DNA of 64,000 nucleotides from Thermasporomyces composti. GTDB lineage: Bacteria; Actinomycetota; Actinomycetes; Propionibacteriales; Actinopolymorphaceae. A program made the position numbers and the translations under genes. The notes beneath the pieces were generated by a model. It did no database searches, had not been told where the DNA came from, and was given only the letters and a program-made list of their open reading frames with translations. Numbering within the stretch: the first letter of the stretch is position 1; each line of letters begins with the position of its first letter. Of the stretch, positions 20,062 through 29,696 are shown in pieces. The stretch covers positions 186,001 to 250,000 of the forward strand of contig NZ_QTUC01000001.1 of NCBI RefSeq assembly GCF_003386795.1. The letters are read 5' to 3'.

Positions 20062-21473
20062 GCCTCGCCCTCCGAGGCAGCCGTCTGCGCGCACAGCGCG
20101 TCGCCGAGGTAACGCAAGCCCGCGTCACGCGACGACTTCACAAGCACGACGTCACCCGGTCTGACCTCGCGACGCAGCAACCTCAAGGCATGATCGGCGT
20201 CCGGCACGACGACTGGCTCCTCTCCCATCTGTCCCCCGGACCTCGCCCCGCGCTCGATCGCGCGGGCTCCTTCTCCGACGACAACCAGCCGGGACACACC
20301 CAGCTCGGCGACGAGCCGACCGATGGCCTCGTGCTCTCTCGCGGAGGCCGGGCCGAGCTCGAGCATCTCCCCCAGCACCGCCCACGTCCGCCTGCCCTTG
20401 GCGATGGTCGGCAACGCCTGGAGCGCCGCTCGCATCGAGTCCGGGTTGGCGTTGTAGGCGTCGTTAATGATCGTCACCCCGTCTGGACGCTCCGTGACCG
20501 CCATCCGCCACGGAGACAACGGCACCGCCGCCGACAGCCGCTCGGCCACCTCGCCGAGCTCCATGCCGACAGCGAGCCCCACCGCCGCGGCGGCGAGGGC
20601 GTTGGACACATGGTGACGCCCCACGAAGCGCAGTCGCACCTCGGCCTGACCCTGTGGTGTCGCGAGAGCGAACGACGGCCGTCCCCCCTCGTCGAGCCAC
20701 ACCTTCTCCGCCCGCACCGCGGCATCCTCGGCCTCACCGACGAGCACCGTGGGCGCCGAGGAGCGGTCGGACATCCCCCGCACGAGCGGGTCGTCGGCAT
20801 TGAGAACCGCCAGGCCGTCGTCGAGCAGCGCCTCGACAAGCTCCCCCTTCGCCCGGGCCGTCGCCTCTCGGCTGCCGAACTCCCCCACGTGCGCGAGACC
20901 GACGTTGAGCACCACGGCGATGTCGGGCGGCACCAGGTCACAGAGGTAGCGAATGTGTCCCACGCCACGGGCGCCCATCTCCAACACGAGGAAGCGCGTC
21001 TCCTCGTCGGCTCGGACCACGGTGAGAGGGACACCGAGCTCGTCGTTGAGGGACGCCTGCGGAGCCACCGTGGGACCGGCACCGGCGAGCACCTGGGCGA
21101 GCATGTCCTTGGTGCTGGTCTTGCCGCTGGAGCCGGTGATGGCGATCACCGAGGCGTCGACCAGCCGGCTGGCGACCACGTGCGCGAGCCGACCGAACGC
21201 GACGACGGAGGCGTCGATGTCGCGGTCGGGCGCGGGTGGCGCGACGATCGTCGGCAGATCGGGCAACGGTCGGCTGGCGAGGACAGCGACCGCACCCCGA
21301 CGGACCGCATCCTCGGCGAAGTTGTGGCCTGGGCCGTCAGCGACGAACAGGCTGCCCGGCTCCGCCAGCCGAGAGTCCGCGACCGGTGGTGCCACGACCA
21401 CGTCGTCCGGATTCGCGCCACGAAGCTCCCCGCCAACCACCGCCGCGATCTCGGCAAGCGTCATCGTGATCAT
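20058..21473 (-). CDS. murF: UDP-N-acetylmuramoyl-tripeptide--D-Ala-D-Ala ligase MurF
   Basis: Adds D-Ala-D-Ala to complete the muropeptide. 471 residues with the Mur ligase ATP loop [15 protein letters not shown], the middle-domain segment [26 protein letters not shown], and the C-terminal motif [16 protein letters not shown]. Its ATG overlaps the murE stop by four bases and its stop overlaps the mraY start. Confidence 0.96.
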   Translation of the reverse strand: MITMTLAEIAAVVGGELRGANPDDVVVAPPVADSRLAEPGSLFVADGPGHNFAEDAVRRGAVAVLASRPLPDLPTIVAPPAPDRDIDASVVAFGRLAHVVASRLVDASVIAITGSSGKTSTKDMLAQVLAGAGPTVAPQASLNDELGVPLTVVRADEETRFLVLEMGARGVGHIRYLCDLVPPDIAVVLNVGLAHVGEFGSREATARAKGELVEALLDDGLAVLNADDPLVRGMSDRSSAPTVLVGEAEDAAVRAEKVWLDEGGRPSFALATPQGQAEVRLRFVGRHHVSNALAAAAVGLAVGMELGEVAERLSAAVPLSPWRMAVTERPDGVTIINDAYNANPDSMRAALQALPTIAKGRRTWAVLGEMLELGPASAREHEAIGRLVAELGVSRLVVVGEGARAIERGARSGGQMGEEPVVVPDADHALRLLRREVRPGDVVLVKSSRDAGLRYLGDALCAQTAASEGEA

Positions 21474-23050
21474 GGGCCGGCGACCCTCCGCTCCGCGGCC
21501 TGCGTCGTCTCGGACATCTCGTGGAGAACCTCCTGGGCGACCACTCGGTCGTCGAAGGGATAGACCACTCCAGCGACTTCCTGCCCCTGTTCATGCCCCT
21601 TGCCGAGGATGAGCACGGTATCGCCGGGGCGGGCGGCACCGATCGCCCACCTGATCGCCTCCCGTCGATCGGGAACGTCCACGACGTCGCCACGCTCCGT
21701 GGCCGGCACGGCACAGGCGCCGTCGAGAATGGCTCGCCGCACCCGCGCGGGATCCTCCGAGCGCGGGTTGTCGTCAGTGATCACTACCATGTCGGCTTCC
21801 CGCGCCGCGACCTGGCCCATGAGTGGACGCTTGCCCTGGTCGCGGTCTCCGCCGCAGCCGAGAACGGCGATCACTCGCCCCTTGGTCCACTGACGAGCCG
21901 ACCTCAGGACGACCCCGACCGCGTCCGGGGTGTGGGCGTAGTCGACGATCACGCTGAAGTCTTGCGGACCCGGCACTCGCTCCATCCGTCCCGGCAAGCC
22001 GGTGAACTCGGCGAACGCGGACACGAAGGCCGCGGGTTCGACACCGGCGGTCACCAGCATGGTCGCGGCGAGGAGGGCGTTGGCGACGTTGAAGTCACCG
22101 GGCAGGTTCAGGTTCAGCGCGTACCTGGCGCCCTCAGGCCCGACGATGCGGAAGCGGCTCGTCCCGTCGGACGTCAGATGGACCGCCTCGGCCCTCCAGT
22201 CCGCCCCGGGCGCACCGGCCGCGGAGCAGGTCACCACCTCGATGGGGGCGTGGCGGGCCAGGCGCCGGCCATAGTGGTCGTCCAGGTTGACCACGCCCCG
22301 CCGAGCACGGTCGGGATGGAAGAGCGCCGCCTTGGCGGCGAAGTACGACTCCAAGTCGCCGTGCAACTCCAGGTGGTCCTGCGTGAGATTGCTGAAGCCG
22401 GCGACATCGAACACGACTCCCGCCACCCGACCGTAGGTCAGGGCGTGGCTGGAGACCTCCATCGCCACGGCGGTCACGCCTCGCTCCCGCATCAACGCCA
22501 ACAACGCCTGGAGCTCCGGCGCCTCCGGCGTCGTTCGCGCGCTCGGCAAGACCTCCTCGCCTACGCGAGTCTCGACGGTGCCGAGCAGGCCGGTCCGGTG
22601 ACCGGCCTGGCGAAGGGCGACGTCGAGCAGGAAGGTCGTCGTCGTCTTGCCGTTGGTGCCGGTCACGCCGAGCATGAGGAGGTCCCGCGACGGGTGGCCG
22701 TAGATCCACGCCGCGAGCGGCCCGAGCACCGACTGCGGGTCAGGCACGACGATCGTCGGCAGGTCGGCCTCGCGGCAGGCGGCCGCCCCCGAGGGGTCGG
22801 TCAACGCGGCGACGGCCCCGGCGTGGGCCGCCTGCGCCGCGTAGTCTGCGCCGTGAGCGACCGTGCCCGGTCGGGCGATGTAGAGGTCGCCCGGCACCAC
22901 AAGGCGGGAGTCCTGCGCCACACCGGTGACGGTGACTTCAGCGAACCCAGGGGCGGGGTCGGCACCCGCGACGCGTGCGATCTCGGCCAGGGTGTGACGA
23001 GGTGGGTTGGCAGGCCGCCGGCTCATCGGCTGGGCGGCGGGGACGGCCAC
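21470..23050 (-). CDS. murE: UDP-MurNAc-L-Ala-D-Glu--meso-diaminopimelate ligase MurE
   Basis: Adds the third residue of the stem peptide. The ATP loop is [15 protein letters not shown]. The motif DNPRSEDP is the DNPR signature that marks meso-diaminopimelate specificity rather than lysine, so the wall is predicted to be DAP-type. 526 residues; ATG 23026 is an alternative start eight codons downstream. A 161-bp gap separates it from ftsI, the largest break in the middle of the cluster. Confidence 0.96.
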   Translation of the reverse strand: MAVPAAQPMSRRPANPPRHTLAEIARVAGADPAPGFAEVTVTGVAQDSRLVVPGDLYIARPGTVAHGADYAAQAAHAGAVAALTDPSGAAACREADLPTIVVPDPQSVLGPLAAWIYGHPSRDLLMLGVTGTNGKTTTTFLLDVALRQAGHRTGLLGTVETRVGEEVLPSARTTPEAPELQALLALMRERGVTAVAMEVSSHALTYGRVAGVVFDVAGFSNLTQDHLELHGDLESYFAAKAALFHPDRARRGVVNLDDHYGRRLARHAPIEVVTCSAAGAPGADWRAEAVHLTSDGTSRFRIVGPEGARYALNLNLPGDFNVANALLAATMLVTAGVEPAAFVSAFAEFTGLPGRMERVPGPQDFSVIVDYAHTPDAVGVVLRSARQWTKGRVIAVLGCGGDRDQGKRPLMGQVAAREADMVVITDDNPRSEDPARVRRAILDGACAVPATERGDVVDVPDRREAIRWAIGAARPGDTVLILGKGHEQGQEVAGVVYPFDDRVVAQEVLHEMSETTQAAERRVAGP

Positions 23051-23211
23051 GGCGTCTCCTCCCTCGGTCGTACTCGTGTGGCGTGTCTGGACTCACCTGG
23101 ACTGTCGTCCGTGCGCACCCCGCAGCGTCGCCAGGACGGGACAGTGCGTTCCCTGGCCATCTGGGGCGTGAGAGTACCGCGCACACCACGCGGGCCGAAC
23201 CGGCGCCCGCG

Positions 23212-25389
23212 CTACCACGTGAGCGGCATCGAGGGCGAAGTGCTACCCGTGGGCGGAACGCCGTACTTCTGCAGGGTGAAGGCCATGATGTCGCGGAAGA
23301 CCGGGGCGGCGAGGCCACTTCCGCTGTTGTCGCCACCTTTGGGATCGTGGATGGCGACATAGACGACGAATCTCGGCTTGTCGGCCGGGGCGAAGCCGCC
23401 GAACGACGCCGTGTAGCCGCGGTAGCAGCCGCACGCGGGGTCGACTCGCTGCGCGGTTCCCGTCTTGCCAGCGACGCGGTAGCCCGGGATGGCGGCCTTC
23501 GGAGCCAACGGGTCCTCGCCCGTCACGACCTGCTCCATCATGCGCGCCACCGTCGAGGCGGCCTCGCGGCTGATGACCCGGGTGCGCTTCGGGGTGGACG
23601 CCCGCTCGACGCTGCCATCCTCCCGCACGAAACCTTTGATGAGCGTCGGCTGGACGCGGACGCCCGCGTTGGCCACCGCGCCGAGCGCCGATGCCATCTG
23701 TACGGCGTTGACGGACAGGCCCTGCCCGAAGGAGATCGTGGCTCGCCGGAGGTCCGACCAGTCCTCCGGGTCACCGAGGGAGCCCTTGCTCTCTCCCGGC
23801 AAGCCGACGCCGGTCGGCTGGCCCAAGCCGAACTTGCGCAGGTACTCGGCCTGCTCCCGCTTCGGCATCCGTTCCGCGGCAAGGATCGTCCCCACGTTGC
23901 TGGACTTGGCCAACGCGCCGGTGAAGGTCAGGTTGATGGTGCCGTGGTCCCAGTAGTCGCCGATCCGGTGACCGCCTCGCACCAGCGTTCCAGGCACGCG
24001 GATCTTGGTGTCAGGCGCGACGTAGCCGGCGTCGATCAACGCCGCGGCGGTGAGCACCTTCGCTACGCTCCCCGGCTCATACACCTCTTGCAAGGGGCGG
24101 TTGACGCGCTGCTCGGCTGGGGTGGCGGTCGGCTTGTTCGGGTCGTACGTGGGAACCGTCGCCACCGCGATCAGCTCACCCGTCGTGGCGTCGAGCACGA
24201 TGGCGTCACCACTGCGGGCCTTGTGACGCCGGACCTGCTCGGCGAGCGCGCGTTGTGCCACCCACTGGACGTCACGGTCGATCGTCAACGCCACGTTCGC
24301 CCCAGGCACGGGGTCTCGCTCGGCGCTCTGCGCGAGCGGGATCTGCTGCCCGTTGGCGCCACGCTCGTAGACCCGATGTCCTTCCTTACCGCGGAGCTTG
24401 GCGTCGAGGGCGTACTCGATGCCCGCCAGGCCCTGACCGTCACCGCCGACGAAGCCGACGATGTTGGCCGCGACCTGGCCAGCGGGGTAGCTGCGCAGCG
24501 GGTCAGGCTCATGGAAGACGCCGCTGAGGCCTTCCGCCGCCAACGCCTCCTTGACTTTCGTCCAGGTGTCCGCGGGAACCTTCCGCGCTAGGTAGACGAA
24601 CCGGCTGTTGGGTTTACGCAGCTTGGGGACGAGCTCGTTCGCCGGGACGTCCAGCAGCGGTTCCAGTACCTCGGCGATCTGCCTCGCGTTGGACCGCGTC
24701 ATCGTCGGGTCCGCGGTCACGGCAACCGTGTCGACGGTGGTCGCCAGCGGGACACCACTGCGGTCGGTGATCTCGCCACGCTTCGGTCTGATGGTGACCT
24801 CGCGCAGTCGCTCCCGTGCCGCGGCGTGGGCGTAGCCCGCGGCGTCCACGGCCTGCAGCTCGAGGAGACGGCCAGCGAAGATGGACATGACGAAGGCCAC
24901 CAGAACGAAGCCGACCTGCAAGCGCCGCTTCGTCTGACCCAGCACGAGCCTGCGACGGCGACGACGAGGGGGACGCGCCGGAGGGCGCGAGGGCCGGCGA
25001 CGCGGCTCGGCTCGGAGGCCTTCGGCCCCCGTCGAACGAGCTCGTCTCGGCACACCCGTCGACGCCCTGGACGAGTTCGCCTTCGTGGTTGGCGTCGCCT
25101 TCTGGGTCGCCTTCCTTGTCGTACCGGCGGATTCCCGTCGGGTCGAGGCCGCCTCTGCGACACGCCCGCTGGTGGTGCCGGAAAGTGTTCGCCGAGCCGC
25201 CCTGCCCGTCGACGTCACCCGAGCGGCCGCGACTCGCCCCGTCGCCGCTCGGGTGGCGCCGACGCGGCGACCCACCCCCTGACCGGATCTCTGTCGCACG
25301 TTCGTCGCCGCGCCGCCTGTCCGCCGGCGTTCCTGCGGGATGACCGCCGGCTCGGGACGGCCACGGCGGGGTGGCCGGACACCGGTCAT
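23212..25389 (-). CDS. ftsI: Septal transpeptidase FtsI (class B penicillin-binding protein)
   Basis: Cross-links septal peptidoglycan. In the 725-residue product a very basic cytoplasmic region (1-~155) precedes one membrane helix (158-176). The PBP dimerisation domain follows, then the transpeptidase with SVAK (Ser441, Lys444), SSN (496-498) and KTG (642-644). There are no C-terminal PASTA repeats. ATG 25389 overlaps the ftsL stop (ATGA); the longer open frame to 26103 is a shadow of ftsL and rsmH. Confidence 0.95.
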   Translation of the reverse strand: MTGVRPPRRGRPEPAVIPQERRRTGGAATNVRQRSGQGVGRRVGATRAATGRVAAARVTSTGRAARRTLSGTTSGRVAEAASTRRESAGTTRKATQKATPTTKANSSRASTGVPRRARSTGAEGLRAEPRRRPSRPPARPPRRRRRRLVLGQTKRRLQVGFVLVAFVMSIFAGRLLELQAVDAAGYAHAAARERLREVTIRPKRGEITDRSGVPLATTVDTVAVTADPTMTRSNARQIAEVLEPLLDVPANELVPKLRKPNSRFVYLARKVPADTWTKVKEALAAEGLSGVFHEPDPLRSYPAGQVAANIVGFVGGDGQGLAGIEYALDAKLRGKEGHRVYERGANGQQIPLAQSAERDPVPGANVALTIDRDVQWVAQRALAEQVRRHKARSGDAIVLDATTGELIAVATVPTYDPNKPTATPAEQRVNRPLQEVYEPGSVAKVLTAAALIDAGYVAPDTKIRVPGTLVRGGHRIGDYWDHGTINLTFTGALAKSSNVGTILAAERMPKREQAEYLRKFGLGQPTGVGLPGESKGSLGDPEDWSDLRRATISFGQGLSVNAVQMASALGAVANAGVRVQPTLIKGFVREDGSVERASTPKRTRVISREAASTVARMMEQVVTGEDPLAPKAAIPGYRVAGKTGTAQRVDPACGCYRGYTASFGGFAPADKPRFVVYVAIHDPKGGDNSGSGLAAPVFRDIMAFTLQKYGVPPTGSTSPSMPLTW

Positions 25390-25982
25390 TGGTCTCCTCT
25401 CTGTTCGGGCAGCGCCGGCGCGGGGTTCACCTGGTCGTGCTGCGGTGCGGGGCTCGCCTGCGGACTCGCCGTACCGCGAGGCTGGGTCGGGGCACCTGGT
25501 GTCGGCGTGCCGTTCGGCTGCCCAGTCGGCCCGCCGCTGGGCGCCGGTGTCGGCCCGCCGGTCGGCCCTGACGTCGGCCGCGGCTGTGGCGTGGGCGGCG
25601 GGCTCGCGGGTACGGCGTCGCCCAGCACGGCTCCGTCGGAAAGGCGCAGGAAGACGGGGTTGGTATTGGGCACCATGCCGAGCGACCGCGCGCGTCGGGC
25701 GAGGACCTCCGGCGACTTGGCCTGAGCGACTCGCTGCTCGAGCTGGCCCTGCCGCTTCTCCAGCTCGGCCGTCGTCCGGCGCAGCTCGTGGATCGCGAAC
25801 GATCCGCGCTGCAGCGACGTGTTCAACAGAAGCAAGCCGACGAGCCCAACCCCGAGGATGAGCACCACGAGCACGACGAACGCGGCTCGCGAGGGAGCCG
25901 GCGGCGGCGTGGGCACGACGCGCAGCCTCGTGCGCGGCGTGGGCGTCGACGACGGCGCGGGTTTGGCGTGCAACAGACTCAT
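25386..25982 (-). CDS. ftsL: FtsL-like divisome protein with Pro/Gly-rich C-terminal tail
   Basis: Small bitopic division protein that pairs with FtsB/DivIC and FtsQ. 198 residues: a Pro-rich cytoplasmic start, membrane helix ~34-54 ([19 protein letters not shown]) and a short coiled coil (~57-95, [20 protein letters not shown]). The family tail [20 protein letters not shown] is present. An extra ~75-residue Pro/Thr/Gly-rich extracytoplasmic tail follows. Position between rsmH and ftsI supports the call. Confidence 0.88.
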   Translation of the reverse strand: MSLLHAKPAPSSTPTPRTRLRVVPTPPPAPSRAAFVVLVVLILGVGLVGLLLLNTSLQRGSFAIHELRRTTAELEKRQGQLEQRVAQAKSPEVLARRARSLGMVPNTNPVFLRLSDGAVLGDAVPASPPPTPQPRPTSGPTGGPTPAPSGGPTGQPNGTPTPGAPTQPRGTASPQASPAPQHDQVNPAPALPEQRGDQ

Positions 25983-26965
25983 CCGGCTCCCCCTTGACGG
26001 ACCGTCCGACGGCCCTCTCGAATCCGTTCGGCAGCCCGGAGCCGAGCCGACGCCGCGCGGGGGTTCCGCTGCACCTCCGCGGGCGTGGGCTTCTCCGCTC
26101 CACGAGTGAGGAGCCGGAGCACCGGCTCGTGTTCCGGCGGCACGACCGGCAGTCCTGGCGGCACGTCGGGCTGGGCTAGGGCCCCGAGCGTGCGCTTGAC
26201 CAGCCGATCCTCGAGCGAGTGGTACGACAGCACGACGATCCGCCCACCGACCGCGAGCGCGTCGAGGGCGGCAGGTAACGCCCGCTCCAGAGTGGTCAGC
26301 TCGGCGTTGACCTCGATACGCAGCGCTTGGAAGGTCCGCTTGGCGGGGTGGCCGCCGGAGTGTCGACCACGGACGACGCCGCGGATCAGCTCGACCAGCT
26401 GCCCACTCGTCCGTAACGGCTCCGCACGACGCGCTCGGACGACCGCGTCGGCGATCCGCCGCGCATGGGGTTCCTCGCCGTAGACGCGGAAGATCCGGGT
26501 GAGCTCCGACGCCGAGTAGGTGTTGAGGACGTCCGCGGCAGTGCGTCCGGTCGTCGGGTCCATCCGCATGTCCAGTGGGACGTCGCGGCTGTAGGCGAAC
26601 CCACGCGCCGGCTCGTCCAGCTGGAGCGAGGAGACACCGAGGTCGAACAGCACACCCGCGACGCGCTGGAGACCGAGTCGGTCGAGGACTCGCGGGAGCT
26701 CGTCGTAGACCGCGCGTTCGACAGTGACGCGGTCACCGAACGGGGCCAGCCGCCGTCGAGCCAGGGCCAGCGCATCCGGGTCCCGGTCCAGACCGACCAC
26801 CCGAACGTGGTCGTGTTCACGCAGGATGCGCTCGGCATGACCGCCAAGGCCGAGGGTGGCGTCGACCACGACAGCGTCGGGCTCACGCAGCGCCGGAGCG
26901 AGCAGCTCGGTAACGCGCTCGACAAGCACGGGAACGTGGGCGGGCTCCGTCCGTGCGTTCATCAT
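25979..26965 (-). CDS. rsmH: 16S rRNA (cytosine-1402-N4) methyltransferase RsmH
   Basis: SAM-dependent methyltransferase (formerly MraW). 328 residues with [17 protein letters not shown], the SAM motif [50 protein letters not shown] and the C-terminal [14 protein letters not shown]. Two adjacent ATG codons (26965, 26962) could start it. The stop overlaps the ftsL start. Confidence 0.97.
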   Translation of the reverse strand: MMNARTEPAHVPVLVERVTELLAPALREPDAVVVDATLGLGGHAERILREHDHVRVVGLDRDPDALALARRRLAPFGDRVTVERAVYDELPRVLDRLGLQRVAGVLFDLGVSSLQLDEPARGFAYSRDVPLDMRMDPTTGRTAADVLNTYSASELTRIFRVYGEEPHARRIADAVVRARRAEPLRTSGQLVELIRGVVRGRHSGGHPAKRTFQALRIEVNAELTTLERALPAALDALAVGGRIVVLSYHSLEDRLVKRTLGALAQPDVPPGLPVVPPEHEPVLRLLTRGAEKPTPAEVQRNPRAASARLRAAERIREGRRTVRQGGAG

Positions 26966-26974
26966 GGGCCCGCC

Positions 26975-27259
26975 TCAACCTGGGGATCCGACCAGAACTC
27001 GCAGCGCGATCACGACAGCCGACGAGGCGACGAGGGAGAAGGCGGCGACCGCCAGCCGGGCGCGCAACGCCTCCCGGACAGACCCGTCGCATAGCGGCGT
27101 CTCGCGCCTCGGCGCCTCGTCGGTCGGGATCCGGGGTGGTGCGACACAGGACGCGCCACCATGACCGTGGGCGAGGAACGGCGGATGGCCGTGCACGGGC
27201 CCGTGCGGAAGCGTGGCCATACGACGGCTACCGCTCCCTTCGTGACCTCGTTCGTTCAC
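26975..27259 (-). CDS. Small protein with one C-terminal membrane helix, between mraZ and rsmH
   Basis: I do not recognise this family. The GTG at 27259 follows a purine-rich GAGGGGGG site and opens a 94-residue frame; the same frame extends upstream to 27421 (148 residues). The N-terminal two-thirds is polar and His/Pro/Gly-rich. The last ~30 residues hold one helix (LAVAAFSLVASSAVVIALRVLV) with only four residues after it, a tail-anchor layout. It stops 10 bp before rsmH on the same strand. Coding status rests on frame length, third-position GC and position only. Confidence 0.5.
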   Translation of the reverse strand: MNERGHEGSGSRRMATLPHGPVHGHPPFLAHGHGGASCVAPPRIPTDEAPRRETPLCDGSVREALRARLAVAAFSLVASSAVVIALRVLVGSPG

Positions 27260-27473
27260 GCCGCCCCCCTCTACTGCAGAATTCGTGTCGTGCGGCCAGG
27301 TCTCCGCCCGCTCTCCGGGGAAGCCGCCGTCTGGCGCCGGGGAAGGTGCGTCAGAAGGCGCGAGGAGCGGGCTGGAGACCTCGCCGCACGCGTCCGTCTC
27401 AATGAGCTCCCGCCGTCCCACCCGTGAGGCGGGTGCTCGACCGGTCGTGGCGCCGCCACGCCACGCCCGCGGT

Positions 27474-27914
27474 TCACAGGATCCCGGGCAACACCTCCTC
27501 GCTCAGCTCGGCGAAGACCTCTTCCTGCTCGCTGGAGTAGCGAGCCCACGCCTCCGCGTCCCAGATCTCCACGCGGTTCATGGCGCCGATGACGACGCAG
27601 TCGCGCTTCAGTCCGGCGTACTCGCGCAGCATCGGCGGGATCGTGATGCGGCCCTGCTTGTCGGGCTTCTCGTCCGACGCACCTGCGAACAGCATCCGCA
27701 GGTAGTCGCGAGCAGCCTTGTTCGTGACGGGTGCCTGCCGCATCTGTTCCGTGAGGCGGGCGAACTCAGACATCGGCCAAACGTAGAGACAGCGCTCCTG
27801 CCCCCGTGTGACCACAAGCCCCTCCGCCAGCTCGTCACGGAACTTGGCTGGGAGGAAGAGCCGACCCTTCTCATCCAGCCGGGGAGTGTGGGTGCCGAGG
27901 AACGTGGCAGCCAC
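27474..27914 (-). CDS. mraZ: Transcriptional regulator MraZ
   Basis: AbrB-fold protein that binds repeats in its own promoter and controls the dcw cluster. It has two SpoVT-AbrB-like repeats: [20 protein letters not shown] with [14 protein letters not shown], then [18 protein letters not shown]. The start is unclear. Homologues begin with Met directly before FLGTH, but here that codon is ACG (27905), 8 nt after a GGGGAGG site. GTG 27914 and TTG 27929 are the nearest standard starts; GTG is used here. Confidence 0.93.
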   Translation of the reverse strand: MAATFLGTHTPRLDEKGRLFLPAKFRDELAEGLVVTRGQERCLYVWPMSEFARLTEQMRQAPVTNKAARDYLRMLFAGASDEKPDKQGRITIPPMLREYAGLKRDCVVIGAMNRVEIWDAEAWARYSSEQEEVFAELSEEVLPGIL

Positions 27915-27945
27915 CTCCCCGTGTAGCAATCAAGGTGCCGCTCTC

Positions 27946-27987
27946 CACCACTGGCCGCCACTTTACCCCACTTCCCCCCACGGTCAA
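27946..27987 (-). promoter_or_regulatory. mraZ promoter overlapping four MraZ-type TGGNN boxes
   Basis: On the minus strand, TTGACC (27987-27982), a 16-bp spacer and TAAAGT (27965-27960) form a good promoter. Four pentamers lie exactly 10 bp apart: TGGGG (27980-27976), TGGGG (27970-27966), TGGCG (27960-27956) and TGGTG (27950-27946). MraZ is known to bind TGGGN direct repeats with 5-bp spacers. Two boxes fall in the -35/-10 spacer, so binding should block the promoter. Confidence 0.85.
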
Positions 27988-28673
27988 TCATTCCCGGCCG
28001 TGTCGCGACAGTCCTCCGCGTCGCCACGCTGCGCACAATGTCGCAGGTCAGAGGCCGAATACGAACAGTGACGAGAGGACTGTCCGGGGAGTCGGACGCT
28101 CCGCGCTGCCCCCGTTCAGCCACGCAAAGGACGACGCTCCACAGAGCCGGTCCGCCACCGTCGCGCACGGGCCCGCTGGGCTTCGCGAGCGGCGAGCTGA
28201 CCACGCGAACGCGCGACGCGGGTGGAGGTGGTAAGGCACGTGGGGGCAAGGCACGTGGGGATGAGGCCGTGCAGGTCGTGCAGGTAAGGCAGTGGAGCGA
28301 CGTGGAGCGGCCCGCGGCTCACTGGCGGGTGTGGCACCGGGGAGTCCCGGAGACGACGACCTCGCCGCGTGACACCCACCGGCATGTCCCGGAACCGGGG
28401 ATGGGCTTGGCGCCTCGGCGTACCTTCGAATTCGAAGGGGTACCGGCTCCTGGCTGACGGCGATCGGGCACGATCTTGAAGGCGAAGGGATTTCGTCGTT
28501 CGTCCCACACGTCGCCGGCGGTCTGTTGCGGGACCCCACGCGGGTGTGACAGGAGCAGGCACGCTGTGAATGGACGAGGAGACCCTGATCTGCCGCCCCA
28601 CGCAGTACTCGAACCTGACAGACTCAGAGCCAACACTCGCCGCCCCGCGCGGCCCTGCCGGTAGAGGGAGGCC
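27988..28673. other. Divergent intergenic region between mraZ and moxR
   Basis: No convincing gene. It holds two copies of a 13-bp word (AAGGCACGTGGGG at 28233-28245 and 28248-28260, 15-bp period). It also holds a perfect 16-bp palindrome (CCTTCGAATTCGAAGG, 28423-28438), which is unusually A/T-rich for the region and could be an operator. Promoters for moxR are expected in its right half; none stands out. Open frames here have atypical composition. Confidence 0.4.
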
Positions 28674-29696
28674 ATGGTGTCGACCGGCCCGACAATCGAG
28701 CCGACGAGGCGGCCCGGACGACGCTGGGCGCCGGCTGCGGACTTTCCCTATCTCGCTCAGACCATCGCGCAGGTACGCGGTGCGGTCGAGAACGTGATCG
28801 AGGGCAAGCCCGAAGTCGTGAAGGTCGCGCTCACGGTTCTGCTCGCCGAGGGCCACCTCCTCATCGAGGACGTGCCAGGCGTCGGTAAGACGATGCTGTC
28901 GAAGGCGCTGGCCCGCTCCATCGACTGCACTGTACGCCGGATTCAGTTCACCCCCGACTTGCTTCCGAGTGACGTCACCGGCGTCTCCGTGTACAACCAG
29001 GAGACGCGGGACTTCGAGTTCCGGCCCGGTGGCATCTTCGCGAACATCGTGGTCGGTGACGAGATCAACCGCGCGTCGCCCAAGACCCAGTCCGCCCTCC
29101 TGGAGTGCATGGAGGAACGACAGGTCACCGTGGACGGCACCACCTACCACCTGGAGCCGCCGTTCATGGTGATCGCGACTCAGAACCCCATCGAGATGGA
29201 GGGCACCTACCCCCTGCCCGAAGCGCAGCGAGACCGTTTCATGGCCAGGGTCTCCATGGGCTACCCCAGCGTTCAGGCCGAGCTGCAGATGCTCGACACC
29301 CACGGCGCGCGCTCGCCGTTGGACGACTTGGAGCCGGTCACCGACGCCCGGGAGATTGCCAAGCTCATCGACATCGTGCGGGGCGTCTACGTCGCCGACG
29401 CGGTCAAGGAGTACGCCTTGGCGCTGGTCACCGCGACCCGCAACTCCCCCGAGCTACGCCTCGGCGCCTCGCCACGGGCCACGCTGCACCTGCTCCGCGC
29501 CGCTCGGGCCGCGGCCGCGCTCGACAACCGCGAGTACGTCCTTCCCGACGACATCCAAGCCCTGGCGGTCCCAGTCCTGGCGCACCGACTCCTGCCGGCC
29601 GCCGAGGCACAGGTCGCTCGGCGCACCCCCGAGCAGATCGTCGCCGATCTCCTCCGGACCGTGCCGGTACCGGACCCGCAGCGTCGTCGTCGGTGA
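28674..29696 (+). CDS. MoxR-family AAA+ ATPase
   Basis: 340-residue AAA+ ATPase of the MoxR class, thought to act as a chaperone with a DUF58/VWA partner. Walker A is EDVPGVGKTM (65-74), Walker B VVGDEINRASP, sensor 1 ATQNPIEMEGTYPLPEAQ, and the C-terminal lid includes LGASPRATLHLLRAARA. ATG 28674 follows GGGAGG. The first gene of an operon with DUF58 and transglutaminase genes, a conserved actinobacterial trio. Confidence 0.95.
   Translation: MVSTGPTIEPTRRPGRRWAPAADFPYLAQTIAQVRGAVENVIEGKPEVVKVALTVLLAEGHLLIEDVPGVGKTMLSKALARSIDCTVRRIQFTPDLLPSDVTGVSVYNQETRDFEFRPGGIFANIVVGDEINRASPKTQSALLECMEERQVTVDGTTYHLEPPFMVIATQNPIEMEGTYPLPEAQRDRFMARVSMGYPSVQAELQMLDTHGARSPLDDLEPVTDAREIAKLIDIVRGVYVADAVKEYALALVTATRNSPELRLGASPRATLHLLRAARAAAALDNREYVLPDDIQALAVPVLAHRLLPAAEAQVARRTPEQIVADLLRTVPVPDPQRRRR

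Noticed and set aside
21521-24591. Plus-strand frames of 613 and 538 codons across murE and ftsI
   Set aside because: Both are antisense to genes with intact catalytic motifs and show no recognisable domain.
27988-28673. RNase P RNA or another structured RNA
   Set aside because: The gap is large enough, but the conserved GAGGAAAGTC-type element of RNase P RNA is not present on either strand.
28116-29303. 395-codon minus-strand frame over the moxR start and intergenic region
   Set aside because: Mostly antisense to moxR; the intergenic part has no ribosome-binding site or domain.
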